This document shows positions 1-5,903 of a stretch of DNA of 5,903 bases, piece after piece. The notes beneath the pieces were generated by a model. It saw only the letters and a program-made list of their open reading frames with translations. It was not told the DNA's origin and made no database searches. Origin of the DNA: an uncultured Succinatimonas sp. (GTDB taxonomy: Bacteria; Pseudomonadota; Gammaproteobacteria; Enterobacterales; Succinivibrionaceae); assembly GCA_900548485.1 (NCBI GenBank), contig URKL01000126.1, forward strand, positions 1 through 5,903, given 5' to 3'. The number at the start of each line of letters is the position of its first letter. The first letter of the stretch is position 1. The translations under genes and the position numbers were made by a program.

Positions 1-262
1 GCACAATCGAGCGCTTTTCCGTTCAAGGCGTGTCTCTTTACATTTAAATTATCTTGATGAAAATCAATGTGTTGAGGCATTAAAAAAACGTGCTAATGGT
101 AGAGCTTTTTCAATGCCAGATGCAACAGCAGCATTCTTAGTTAGACATTTCAATCGCGATATGAATAATCTAGTTAAGCTTTTAGATATTTTGGATAGAG
201 CGCAATTTTCACAACGCCATCAATTAACAATTCCTTTTGTAAAGAAAGTCTTGAAAATGTAA
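1..262 (+). CDS. hda: Hda, regulatory inactivator of DnaA (3' part only)
   Basis: This is the C-terminal 86 codons of a + strand gene that enters from the left edge. It is read in the frame starting at base 2 and stops with TAA at 260-262. The end of the product, QLTIPFVKKVLKM, closely matches the E. coli Hda end (KLTIPFVKEILKL as I recall it). The preceding helices (ALKKRANGRAFSMP, then LVRHFNRDMNNLVKLLDILD) match the alpha-helical lid of this DnaA-like AAA+ protein. Family knowledge: Hda binds the DNA-loaded sliding clamp and stimulates ATP hydrolysis on DnaA, preventing re-initiation. The clamp-binding motif and Walker motifs would lie to the left of the window. Full-length Hda is about 230-250 residues, so roughly a third is present. 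The first dozen codons fit the family poorly in this frame and somewhat better in the neighbouring one; see findings. Confidence 0.9.
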   Translation, partial: HNRALFRSRRVSLHLNYLDENQCVEALKKRANGRAFSMPDATAAFLVRHFNRDMNNLVKLLDILDRAQFSQRHQLTIPFVKKVLKM

Positions 263-268
263 TTAAGT

Positions 269-293
269 CATAAGGATATTTAACGTCCTTGTG
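269..293. terminator. Weak hairpin between converging hda and bepA
   Basis: CATAAGGA (269-276) pairs with TCCTTGTG (286-293), giving an 8-bp stem with one G-T wobble and a 9-base loop. It sits across the junction of two converging genes, where a shared terminator would be expected, and it overlaps the last codons of bepA. There is no good T-run on either side, so intrinsic termination is doubtful. Confidence 0.25.
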
Positions 294-1719
294 AGCTAAT
301 ATTTTCGTCAAAGGCTCGCTGATCACTAAGTTTTGCCATTTTAGCTCTAATGATTTCTCGTTCATTTCCTGAACATACATTTAAAGCTTCGCTATACATG
401 CCTAGAGCTCGACTGTAATTAGACTGTAAGCCAAAGACTTTAGCTCCACTTTGTAGAGTTTGACATTTTTGATTTGCTAATCTGTATGAATCAGTAAGCA
501 GGCTATTTATAAGATAATTATCAGGATTATCTTGTAAAAAGTTAGTCAGAATAGGTATAGCTTTTTTAGCTTGATGACTTTCATTGAGAGCATTAGCTAA
601 ATTTGCCACTACTGCTTCGTTTTTTGGTCGTTTTTTATATATTGCATTTAAACGATTGATGGCTAGATCATAATTATGCATCTTTAAATCTATATCTGTT
701 TTTAGATCAATAATAAAAATATTATTAGGTAGATTTAATTGTTTTAAATAATCAGAAGCTTTGGCATAGTCATTAAGTTCATAGGCAATTAAAGCTTGAG
801 CATAAAGTCTGTAAATGCGATTTATCTTTTCAGGTTCTACATTTAAACGTTCTTGTAGAGCCTTGAGATCATAATTCATGTAACGAACATCAACTCGAGC
901 TTTAGCGAGCATAAAATCTTGATTTTTAGAGTTAGATCGTTTGGGATAATTACGTGCGCGATTTATAGCCTCTGAAGTACGAATCTCTGAAAGAGGATGA
1001 TCTATGAGCATGGAGAATACCGGGTTGATATTACCTTGTTTAGCCATAAGTTTTTTAAATAGATCGCTCATCCCATATGGGTTATAGCCAGCTTTATATA
1101 ATAATTCGATACCAAGGCGGTCGGCTTCATATTCATTATCACGAGTAAAGTTGATGGCAGCTTGAGAGCTTGCGCCAATTGTTGTTGATAAGGCCGCCAT
1201 TCCAATCATAGGATTTAAGAGAGACATGGCTACAGCACCAATCATGGAGGCAATAGTTAAAGGCTGTCTATCAATTTGATTTTCGATAAAACGGGCGATA
1301 TGTCTTTGCGTTACATGAGAAATTTCATGGGCTAAAACTGAGGCAAACTCATCTTCGGTGTCAGAGTAGTGGAATAAGCCTGTATATACCTGAACTTTTC
1401 CTCCTAAGAAGGCGGAAGCATTTAGTTCGTTATTGCTGACAATAAAAAATTCAAAAGGGAAATAAACATCGTTTGCTTGCATGACAAGTTTATTGCCTAC
1501 ATAGTTTAGATATTCATTTAAAACCGGATCATTAGCGATATTAAGATTTGAGCGAGCTAATCTCATGAAATATTCGCCGACCATTTTTTCTCTTTGAATG
1601 GTAATACCACGTGATCCTGAAAAACCAAAGTCAGGAAGATCAAAATCTTGAGCACAAGTACTAGCACTTATAAGCATTAAAGCTGATACCATAGTAGCTT
1701 TGAGAGATTTTATTAACAT
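280..1719 (-). CDS. bepA: BepA, periplasmic M48 metalloprotease/chaperone with TPR domain
   Basis: The product is 479 residues, close to E. coli BepA (YfgC, about 487). Residues 1-23 form a signal peptide with a hydrophobic core and likely cleavage after STCA. The M48 protease domain carries the zinc motif HEISH (H131, E132, H135), the third ligand E196 in NEYEAD, and H241 in DHPLSE. Spacings of 65 and 45 residues match E. coli H136, E201 and H246, so the regulatory 'His switch' is kept. The preceding ASVLAHEISHVTQRHIAR is nearly the family consensus. From about 300 to 460 the helices are TPR-like, as expected for the part that contacts the BAM complex and LptD. Known role: promotes LptD assembly and degrades stalled outer-membrane proteins. 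Start chosen: ATG at 1719-1717, preceded by AAGGA five bases upstream. It is divergent from perM. C419 and C449 in the TPR part could form a disulfide (inference). Confidence 0.95.
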   Translation of the reverse strand: MLIKSLKATMVSALMLISASTCAQDFDLPDFGFSGSRGITIQREKMVGEYFMRLARSNLNIANDPVLNEYLNYVGNKLVMQANDVYFPFEFFIVSNNELNASAFLGGKVQVYTGLFHYSDTEDEFASVLAHEISHVTQRHIARFIENQIDRQPLTIASMIGAVAMSLLNPMIGMAALSTTIGASSQAAINFTRDNEYEADRLGIELLYKAGYNPYGMSDLFKKLMAKQGNINPVFSMLIDHPLSEIRTSEAINRARNYPKRSNSKNQDFMLAKARVDVRYMNYDLKALQERLNVEPEKINRIYRLYAQALIAYELNDYAKASDYLKQLNLPNNIFIIDLKTDIDLKMHNYDLAINRLNAIYKKRPKNEAVVANLANALNESHQAKKAIPILTNFLQDNPDNYLINSLLTDSYRLANQKCQTLQSGAKVFGLQSNYSRALGMYSEALNVCSGNEREIIRAKMAKLSDQRAFDENISSQGR

Positions 1720-1808
1720 CTATATCCTTGATTAAGTGCACAAAAAAACATTTTTTATAAATTAAAGATTAGAGTAATTTTGTATATACTTCTTTTCAAG
1801 GATTATAG
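1720..1808. repeat. Separated inverted repeat in the bepA/perM divergent region
   Basis: CTATATCCTTGA at 1720-1731 is the reverse complement of TCAAGGATTATAG at 1796-1808 apart from one inserted T. The arms are 64 bases apart. The left arm contains the bepA ribosome binding site and the right arm contains the candidate -10 box of perM. It may be a paired operator or simply a coincidence with a common AAGGAT ribosome-binding sequence. Confidence 0.4.
1754..1782 (-). promoter_or_regulatory. Tentative bepA promoter
   Basis: On the - strand a TATAAA box (1759-1754) lies about 35 bases upstream of the bepA start and would give a leader of roughly 27 bases. The hexamer 17 bases further upstream, CAAAAT, is a poor -35 match. 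The position is sensible but the sequence support is weak in such AT-rich DNA. Confidence 0.25.
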
Positions 1809-1809
1809 T
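1780..1809 (+). promoter_or_regulatory. Probable sigma-70-type promoter of perM
   Basis: TTGTAT (1780-1785, four of six to the -35 consensus) and TATAGT (1804-1809, five of six to the -10 consensus) are separated by 18 bases. Transcription would begin near 1816 and leave a leader of about 36 bases before the perM ATG. The -10 box overlaps one arm of the inverted repeat described in the findings. Confidence 0.45.
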
Positions 1810-1851
1810 TATAAATAAAGACTAAGCATAAAAAATTTTGGAAAAGTGTAA

Positions 1852-3033
1852 ATGTTTGTTTTATTAAAGCGCTGGTATTGGCGTCATTTTTCTCAACCAG
1901 GAACAATTGAATTTGCCTTGGTTTTATTTGGCGCTTTTTTAATTGTTTATTATTTTATGTGGTTGGTAGGCCCTATTGTTGTTGCGCTATGCCTATCTTA
2001 TTGTTTAGATTGGGCCGTCAGATGGGGGATTCGTCGTTTTAAGCTTTCACGTTTTTGTGCCTCTAGTATAGTTATGACCTTATTTGTAGGATTATGCGTG
2101 GGATTATTGTTATTCGTAGCACCTAAGATTTTGCAACAGGGTAGTCAGTTTTATCAAAAAGCTCAGGAGTTTAGCCAAAATGCTTCAGAGAGCGCAGATG
2201 TCACTGATGAAAATATTGATGAGGTAGTTGCTACAAGCATATATGAGCTTATAGAAAGGATGCCTGAGCCTTTAAGCAGTATGGTAACTCGAGAGGAAAT
2301 TGAGATTGCCGTAAATGATGCTCGAGCCTCTATCATGAAAAACTTAACGGTAATTATAAAAACACAGATTATGCCATCAGTTATGAATGTCGCTACATGG
2401 CTTATGTATATGATTGTGGTGCCTATTTTTATGTTTTTGATGCTAGCTAACAAACCTATATTGCAAAGGCGACTTAGAACTTATGTTTTGCCAAATAATC
2501 AAGAGTTAATTTCTGTATTCTGGCCTCGTATTAACGCACAAATTGAAGGTTATATTCGCGGCAAGCTTATTCATATTTTCGTAATTACTATTGTTAATAC
2601 TTTGGCTTTTTTAGCTTTTGATTTAAATTTCTCCTTCCTTTTGGGTTTTGGTGTAGGTTTATCAGTAGTAATCCCCTATGTAGGAGCAGCCATTATTACT
2701 GTTCCGATTGTTCTTATAGGTTTAGTTCAGTTTGGTTTTAGTTCAACTTTCTTCTATCTGATGGCGGTATATATAGTAATTCAGCTTTTGGATAGTAATG
2801 TTTTAACTCCATTCTTATTTTCCAAGGCTATGAATCTTGATGCTTTCTCAATTTTAGCTGCGATTATGATATTTGGTGGTTTATGGGGATTTTGGGGAGT
2901 GTTCTTATCAATTCCTTTGGCCACTTTTATAAGTACTTTGATTGTTCATTGGCCTAATGCCGATAAAGATCCTCAAAGAAAAGCTTTAGGTAATTATGAG
3001 CAAGATAATGTATTTCCGGAAGAGGAAAAATAA
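1852..3033 (+). CDS. perM: PerM family inner-membrane protein (AI-2E transporter superfamily)
   Basis: The product is 393 residues with several hydrophobic segments, roughly at 20-50, 70-90, 175-200, 238-258, 260-292, 297-315 and 330-362. Diagnostic blocks are IEGYIRGKLIHI (231-242), VVIPYVGAAIITVPIV (272-287), IQLLDSNVLTPFLFS (310-324) and IFGGLWGFWGVFLSIPLAT (340-358). These correspond closely to E. coli PerM (YfgO), and the N-terminal RWYWRHFSQPGTI also matches. Family members are predicted permeases or exporters; the substrate of PerM itself is not established, so none is claimed. E. coli PerM is about 353 residues. The extra length lies in an acidic loop of about 20 residues between 105 and 160 and an acidic tail after 370 (ending EEEK). 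Start: ATG 1852-1854 with GGAAAAG upstream, a modest ribosome binding site. It is monocistronic, ending before a strong terminator. Confidence 0.92.
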   Translation: MFVLLKRWYWRHFSQPGTIEFALVLFGAFLIVYYFMWLVGPIVVALCLSYCLDWAVRWGIRRFKLSRFCASSIVMTLFVGLCVGLLLFVAPKILQQGSQFYQKAQEFSQNASESADVTDENIDEVVATSIYELIERMPEPLSSMVTREEIEIAVNDARASIMKNLTVIIKTQIMPSVMNVATWLMYMIVVPIFMFLMLANKPILQRRLRTYVLPNNQELISVFWPRINAQIEGYIRGKLIHIFVITIVNTLAFLAFDLNFSFLLGFGVGLSVVIPYVGAAIITVPIVLIGLVQFGFSSTFFYLMAVYIVIQLLDSNVLTPFLFSKAMNLDAFSILAAIMIFGGLWGFWGVFLSIPLATFISTLIVHWPNADKDPQRKALGNYEQDNVFPEEEK

Positions 3034-3076
3034 AAGTAGTCAGGACTTAAATTAAAATTTATTAGAGCATAAAATT

Positions 3077-3110
3077 GAAAAAGGCCAAATTTTTAAATTT
3101 GGCCTTTTTC
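3077..3110. terminator. Bidirectional Rho-independent terminator between perM and cnoX
   Basis: GAAAAAGGCCAAAT (3077-3090) is the exact reverse complement of ATTTGGCCTTTTTC (3097-3110), and the six bases between them, TTTTAA, can extend the pairing. The GGCC core with A-rich and T-rich flanks gives a hairpin followed by a T-run on both strands. It lies between the 3' ends of perM (+) and cnoX (-), so it can end both transcripts. The remaining bases of the 115-bp gap show nothing else. Confidence 0.93.
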
Positions 3111-3148
3111 TATATGATTGATTTGACTAATTTATTAGGCGTATTTTT

Positions 3149-3985
3149 TTAATACATTAAAGTATAAAGCTTACGTCTGAAAGTTTTTTGTAAGGCATTG
3201 CCATTTAAGGTACTTAAAATATCTAAGAAAGTCTTTTTAATCTCAGTATTGTTGAGATCTTTTTTGAGGACGTCAAATAGCATAGTTAAGGCCTCCTCAT
3301 GGCGACCTCCTTCAGATAAAGAAATAGCTAATTGTTTTAAAATCTCCATATCATCGGGGTTTTCTGCATAAGCTTTTTGTAAATCTCTAATTTGTGGTGA
3401 ATCTGCAGCTTGTTCGGCTAAAGTTAAAGAGGAGATTAGATCTTTATATTCTTGGGAAGATTGTTCCTCTCTGCCTGCATCATCTAAAAGTTCATGAGCA
3501 CGCTTGAGATCTTTTGTTTTAATGCATAATCTTGCGAGGATAAATTTAAGGTCAAGTCTTTGTGGAGCTTCAGTAAAGGCTTCATTTGCTTTGAGAATGG
3601 CCTCAGCAAGATTATTTTGAGCTTCAGCTTCTAAGGCTTCACGCATAAGATCATCAGCTTTAGAAGGAAGATATTTTGCTGTCAGTTCTGTAATTTTAGT
3701 AGCAATATCATCTCCCTGTAGGGCATCTACTGGTTGAGATTTTTTGAGTACAACTAAGGTTGGAACTGAACGTAGACCTAATTGCATAGCGATAGCTTGG
3801 CCAACTTCAGATGAAACATCAACCTCAGCTAATGAAATATAGTCATTGTTCTCAGGGACATTGGCTTTTACTGCCGCAGTAGCAACCTGGCATTCAGGAG
3901 CATTGACAAAGAAGTAAACAAAAACAGCTTTATTTTCAGAAGCTTTGACTAATAGGTCTTGGACATTATTTTCATCAAGGAGCAT
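3149..3985 (-). CDS. cnoX: CnoX (YbbN), chaperedoxin: thioredoxin-like domain plus TPR
   Basis: The product is 278 residues; E. coli CnoX is about 284. Residues 1-107 form a thioredoxin fold, with the active-site region at FFVNAPEC (25-32) and the cis-proline in LRSVPTL (P75). QPVDALQG (84-91) matches the E. coli QPVDGFQG. Residues 110-278 are helical TPR-like repeats, including QAADSPQIRDLQ (192-203), and the end FRRKLYTLMY aligns with E. coli YRRQLYALLY. The catalytic CXXC is reduced to AxxC (A29, C32), which agrees with the redox-silent SxxC of E. coli CnoX. Known role: a holdase activated by chlorination that protects substrates from oxidation and hands them to GroEL/ES and DnaK. Start: ATG 3985-3983, with AAGGA seven bases upstream inside the end of lapC. 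Second gene of the lapC-cnoX operon. Confidence 0.93.
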   Translation of the reverse strand: MLLDENNVQDLLVKASENKAVFVYFFVNAPECQVATAAVKANVPENNDYISLAEVDVSSEVGQAIAMQLGLRSVPTLVVLKKSQPVDALQGDDIATKITELTAKYLPSKADDLMREALEAEAQNNLAEAILKANEAFTEAPQRLDLKFILARLCIKTKDLKRAHELLDDAGREEQSSQEYKDLISSLTLAEQAADSPQIRDLQKAYAENPDDMEILKQLAISLSEGGRHEEALTMLFDVLKKDLNNTEIKKTFLDILSTLNGNALQKTFRRKLYTLMY

Positions 3986-3988
3986 TTT

Positions 3989-5722
3989 TTAATCCTTAAA
4001 GCGATTGAGATCCTGCATAGCGCGGATCAGATTTTTTAAATTGGGTCTTATTTCTAAACGATGATTGTCATATTCAATAAAGGCTGAACCATTATTATCG
4101 TACACTGTTACTGCATCTTTTGAGACAAGAAGTAATTTATCTCCTTTAGTGGTAACAAAAAAGTCACGTGATTGATGACTTTCGTCGACACTAACCCCTA
4201 ATGAATAAGTGGCACTTTGATTGTTAATACCTAATACTTTACGACCAATAGTTGCAGGTATATCAAATGCTGAGGTTAACATTTCCACTTTATCACCTTT
4301 AAAAGCTCCATTTGGCCAACAAATTATTAGTGGCACATGTAAAGCCTGGTGATTGTAAATATTATCACTATCTCTTAGTTTAGGATTACCTATAGAAGAA
4401 GTCAGAATGATTAACGTATCATCTAATCTCTTATTATCTTCTAAAGTTTTTATAAAGTTAGGTAAGAGGTTATCGATATTTTTGAGAGTCTTTTGTCTTT
4501 CTTTAGCGGTAAGTTGCTCATTATTTAAGTTATTGAGACTTATTCTTAAGGAGAAGCGACGATCTTTGTGAATAGTGTTTATGTATTCACTAGCTTTGGT
4601 GATTACCTCATCTGCGTTTTCAAGACTATCAATATTGTTATTTCTAAAGCCATTAAATATTGAGGAATTTGAGGGCTTATTGTCTGAGATTAAACGAACT
4701 AGATATTCTTGACGATGCATTTCATCAACAATTATCGGAGCTATGCGTTTTGAGAGTGTAGCAGTACGATATTGAACAGGAATTCCATAACTTAAAGCAA
4801 AAGTATTATCTGCTAAGTTATTGTAAGGTAGATAATAATTTTCGAAGCTTTGGGCGTTTTCTTTGAGCTTGTAGATATTAGGCATATTGTTCTCATTTAA
4901 ATCAGCATAAGAAATGCCGTTTATATAAATGATTACAACACTGCGTTTAGGAAACGATTCATCAATATCTATAGGTTCTAAAGGATATTTGAGAGCAATA
5001 TCTACAGTGTCACTTCCCGGAAGATTATCGTTTTTTAACCAGCCATGATTAGATAAAAATGACTTTGCGGTCATAGGATAATGAGCAGGAAACACTGGTC
5101 GTAAAATATTTATAGCTTCATGGCGAGTAGCATCGGCCCAAATATGGATGCTATGTGAGGTAATAAAAGTAAGAGTAAGAAAAACTGCTATAAACGTAGG
5201 AAAATGATTATGGCGCAGTCTGCTTCTATAGATTTCTCGAGTAGAAAGCTTATCAAATAAGATTTCAAAGGCAATTAAAATTGGTATGGCAATCCAGAGA
5301 AAATTGTAGTTAAGACCAGTTTTAAAATCTAAATCTCCAAAAATTAGACCTAAAACCACAAATGAAATATGAACGCGAGCAGATAAGAAAAGCTTAGCGT
5401 CAACTAATAAAATTGTAAAAGCAATAATGGCAATGATGATAGATAACCATTTATATAAATGGTAATTGCCTATAAATGATAAGGGGAAAAGAATAATAAG
5501 ATAAGTCAAAAAAGTTAAAAAACTCATTTGACCTAGCCAAGTTATAATTAGATAAATAAAAGAAATAAAGCTATCTGTATGCGGGGCTGCATACACATAA
5601 ACACTACCAATAAAAATAGATAGCAGAATATTTAAAAATAAAAAATGATGTCCCCAGCTATTACTGCGGGAAACTTGTTCCTTATAGGAAAAAATATTTA
5701 AAATCTTTATCTTTGGTTGCAT
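3989..5722 (-). CDS. lapC: LapC/YejM (PbgA) family inner-membrane regulator of LPS synthesis, sulfatase-like periplasmic domain
   Basis: The product is 577 residues from the ATG at 5722 (E. coli YejM 586). An in-frame GTG at 5731 would add three residues, but AAGG eight bases before the ATG favours the ATG. Numbering below is from the ATG. Five membrane segments lie near 24-45, 58-85, 92-108, 141-157 and 176-192, including SWGHHFLFLNILLSIFIGS and TYLIILFPLSFI, both very close to E. coli. A linker with HYPMTAKSFLSNHG (215-228) follows, then a periplasmic alkaline-phosphatase/sulfatase-like domain from about 260. Known role: E. coli YejM senses lipopolysaccharide and, through LapB (YciM), controls FtsH degradation of LpxC; it has also been linked to cardiolipin. 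Here the domain is further from an enzyme than E. coli: N268 replaces the Asp, and no Thr is seen at the nucleophile position. First gene of an operon with cnoX. Confidence 0.93.
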   Translation of the reverse strand: MQPKIKILNIFSYKEQVSRSNSWGHHFLFLNILLSIFIGSVYVYAAPHTDSFISFIYLIITWLGQMSFLTFLTYLIILFPLSFIGNYHLYKWLSIIIAIIAFTILLVDAKLFLSARVHISFVVLGLIFGDLDFKTGLNYNFLWIAIPILIAFEILFDKLSTREIYRSRLRHNHFPTFIAVFLTLTFITSHSIHIWADATRHEAINILRPVFPAHYPMTAKSFLSNHGWLKNDNLPGSDTVDIALKYPLEPIDIDESFPKRSVVIIYINGISYADLNENNMPNIYKLKENAQSFENYYLPYNNLADNTFALSYGIPVQYRTATLSKRIAPIIVDEMHRQEYLVRLISDNKPSNSSIFNGFRNNNIDSLENADEVITKASEYINTIHKDRRFSLRISLNNLNNEQLTAKERQKTLKNIDNLLPNFIKTLEDNKRLDDTLIILTSSIGNPKLRDSDNIYNHQALHVPLIICWPNGAFKGDKVEMLTSAFDIPATIGRKVLGINNQSATYSLGVSVDESHQSRDFFVTTKGDKLLLVSKDAVTVYDNNGSAFIEYDNHRLEIRPNLKNLIRAMQDLNRFKD

Positions 5723-5740
5723 GCCACCCACCTTAGCCCC

Positions 5741-5749
5741 ATTTTAGCA
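5741..5749 (-). promoter_or_regulatory. Candidate extended -10 promoter of lapC-cnoX
   Basis: On the - strand TGCTAAAAT (5749-5741) matches an extended -10 element (TG, one base, TAAAAT). No convincing -35 is seen. Initiation near 5734 would leave a leader of only about 12 bases, putting the AAGG ribosome binding site at the very 5' end, so a promoter further upstream is also possible. Confidence 0.25.
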
Positions 5750-5787
5750 AAAAAAATCAATGGCTAAAACTATATGAATTTAGGGCA

Positions 5788-5903
5788 ATGATAGAGAATT
5801 ATTTAAAATATTTCTTTTATCAAATTTTAGGCACACAAAACCTCGTATTTAAGTTTAAGGATGTAGTGGGAGGATTAGAAAAATTTCATTTTTCTAATCT
5901 ATT
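5788..5903 (+). CDS. Possible 5' fragment of a divergent gene of unknown function
   Basis: From ATG 5788 a reading frame stays open for 38 codons to the right edge, beginning MIENYLKYFFYQILGTQ and continuing through VFKFKDVVGGLEKFHF. The other frames on both strands contain stops here. An in-frame stop lies two codons before this ATG, and the ribosome binding site is poor (AGGG only two bases away). A better-spaced start could be GTG 5866, with AAGGA at 5857-5861, the same motif used by bepA and cnoX. I do not recognise the product. In E. coli yejK is divergent from yejL-yejM, but this peptide does not resemble the YejK start as I recall it. It is short enough to be a chance open frame. Confidence 0.35.
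   Translation, partial: MIENYLKYFFYQILGTQNLVFKFKDVVGGLEKFHFSNL
5872..5900. repeat. Perfect AT-rich inverted repeat at the right edge
   Basis: ATTAGAAAAAT (5874-5884) and ATTTTTCTAAT (5888-5898) are exact reverse complements around the three-base loop TTC. A further G-C pair (5873/5899) and a G-T wobble (5872/5900) extend it. Apart from the outer end it has almost no GC and no clear T-run beyond the arm, so it is not a standard terminator. It lies inside the possible divergent reading frame. Confidence 0.6.

Noticed and set aside
174..380. A 68-codon - strand open frame across the hda/bepA junction
   Set aside because: It overlaps the strongly supported ends of hda and bepA in other frames and resembles no family; it is a shadow frame.
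1650..1719. Lipoprotein signal in BepA (Cys at residue 22)
   Set aside because: The residues before the Cys (SAST) do not form a lipobox; a signal peptidase I site after STCA fits better.
1736..1741. GTGCAC palindrome upstream of bepA
   Set aside because: It is only six bases with no second copy, so it is not enough for an operator call.
2163..2453. A 96-codon - strand open frame inside perM
   Set aside because: It is antisense to well-conserved perM coding sequence with no sign of independent function.
5723..5731. GTG start at 5731 for lapC
   Set aside because: It lies on top of the likely ribosome binding site AAGGTGGG, which is correctly spaced for the ATG at 5722.
1..5903. Mobile element, CRISPR array, tRNA/rRNA or defence system
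   Set aside because: No transposase, repeat-spacer pattern, terminal repeat pair, cloverleaf sequence or effector gene was seen; all long frames are explained by core gammaproteobacterial genes.

Overview
The window looks like chromosomal core DNA from an AT-rich gammaproteobacterium. It carries hda, bepA and perM next to each other, a neighbourhood also known from E. coli and its relatives, followed by a LapC/YejM-type inner-membrane protein and a CnoX-type chaperedoxin. These families are best known from gammaproteobacteria. The strong AT bias would suit a host-associated or gut lineage (for example something Succinivibrionaceae-like), but the genus cannot be fixed from this sequence.

Layout: (1) 1-262, the 3' end of hda on the + strand. 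(2) 280-1719, bepA on the - strand, converging on hda with a 17-bp gap. (3) 1720-1851, a divergent promoter region. (4) 1852-3033, perM on the + strand. (5) 3077-3110, a near-perfect palindrome that should terminate transcription from both sides. (6) 5722-3989 followed by 3985-3149, a two-gene - strand operon lapC(yejM)-cnoX with only 3 bp between the genes and the cnoX ribosome binding site inside the lapC coding end. (7) 5723-5903, the region upstream of lapC, which holds a weak candidate promoter, a possible 5' fragment of a divergent + strand gene, and a perfect inverted repeat at the edge.

Taken together, most of the window concerns envelope and protein quality control. BepA is a periplasmic protease/chaperone for outer-membrane assembly, LapC is an inner-membrane sensor and regulator of lipopolysaccharide synthesis, and CnoX is a cytoplasmic holdase that protects proteins from oxidation. 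PerM is a polytopic inner-membrane protein of uncertain role. Hda belongs to replication control.

I found no mobile element, CRISPR array, RNA gene or defence system, and nothing that amounts to a wholly new system. The most interesting points are: the LapC homologue has lost hydrolase-like residues and a lipid A-contacting arginine that E. coli keeps; lapC and cnoX are tightly coupled; the bepA/perM intergenic region contains a long-range inverted repeat; and the first ~40 bases of the hda fragment may hold a frameshift.
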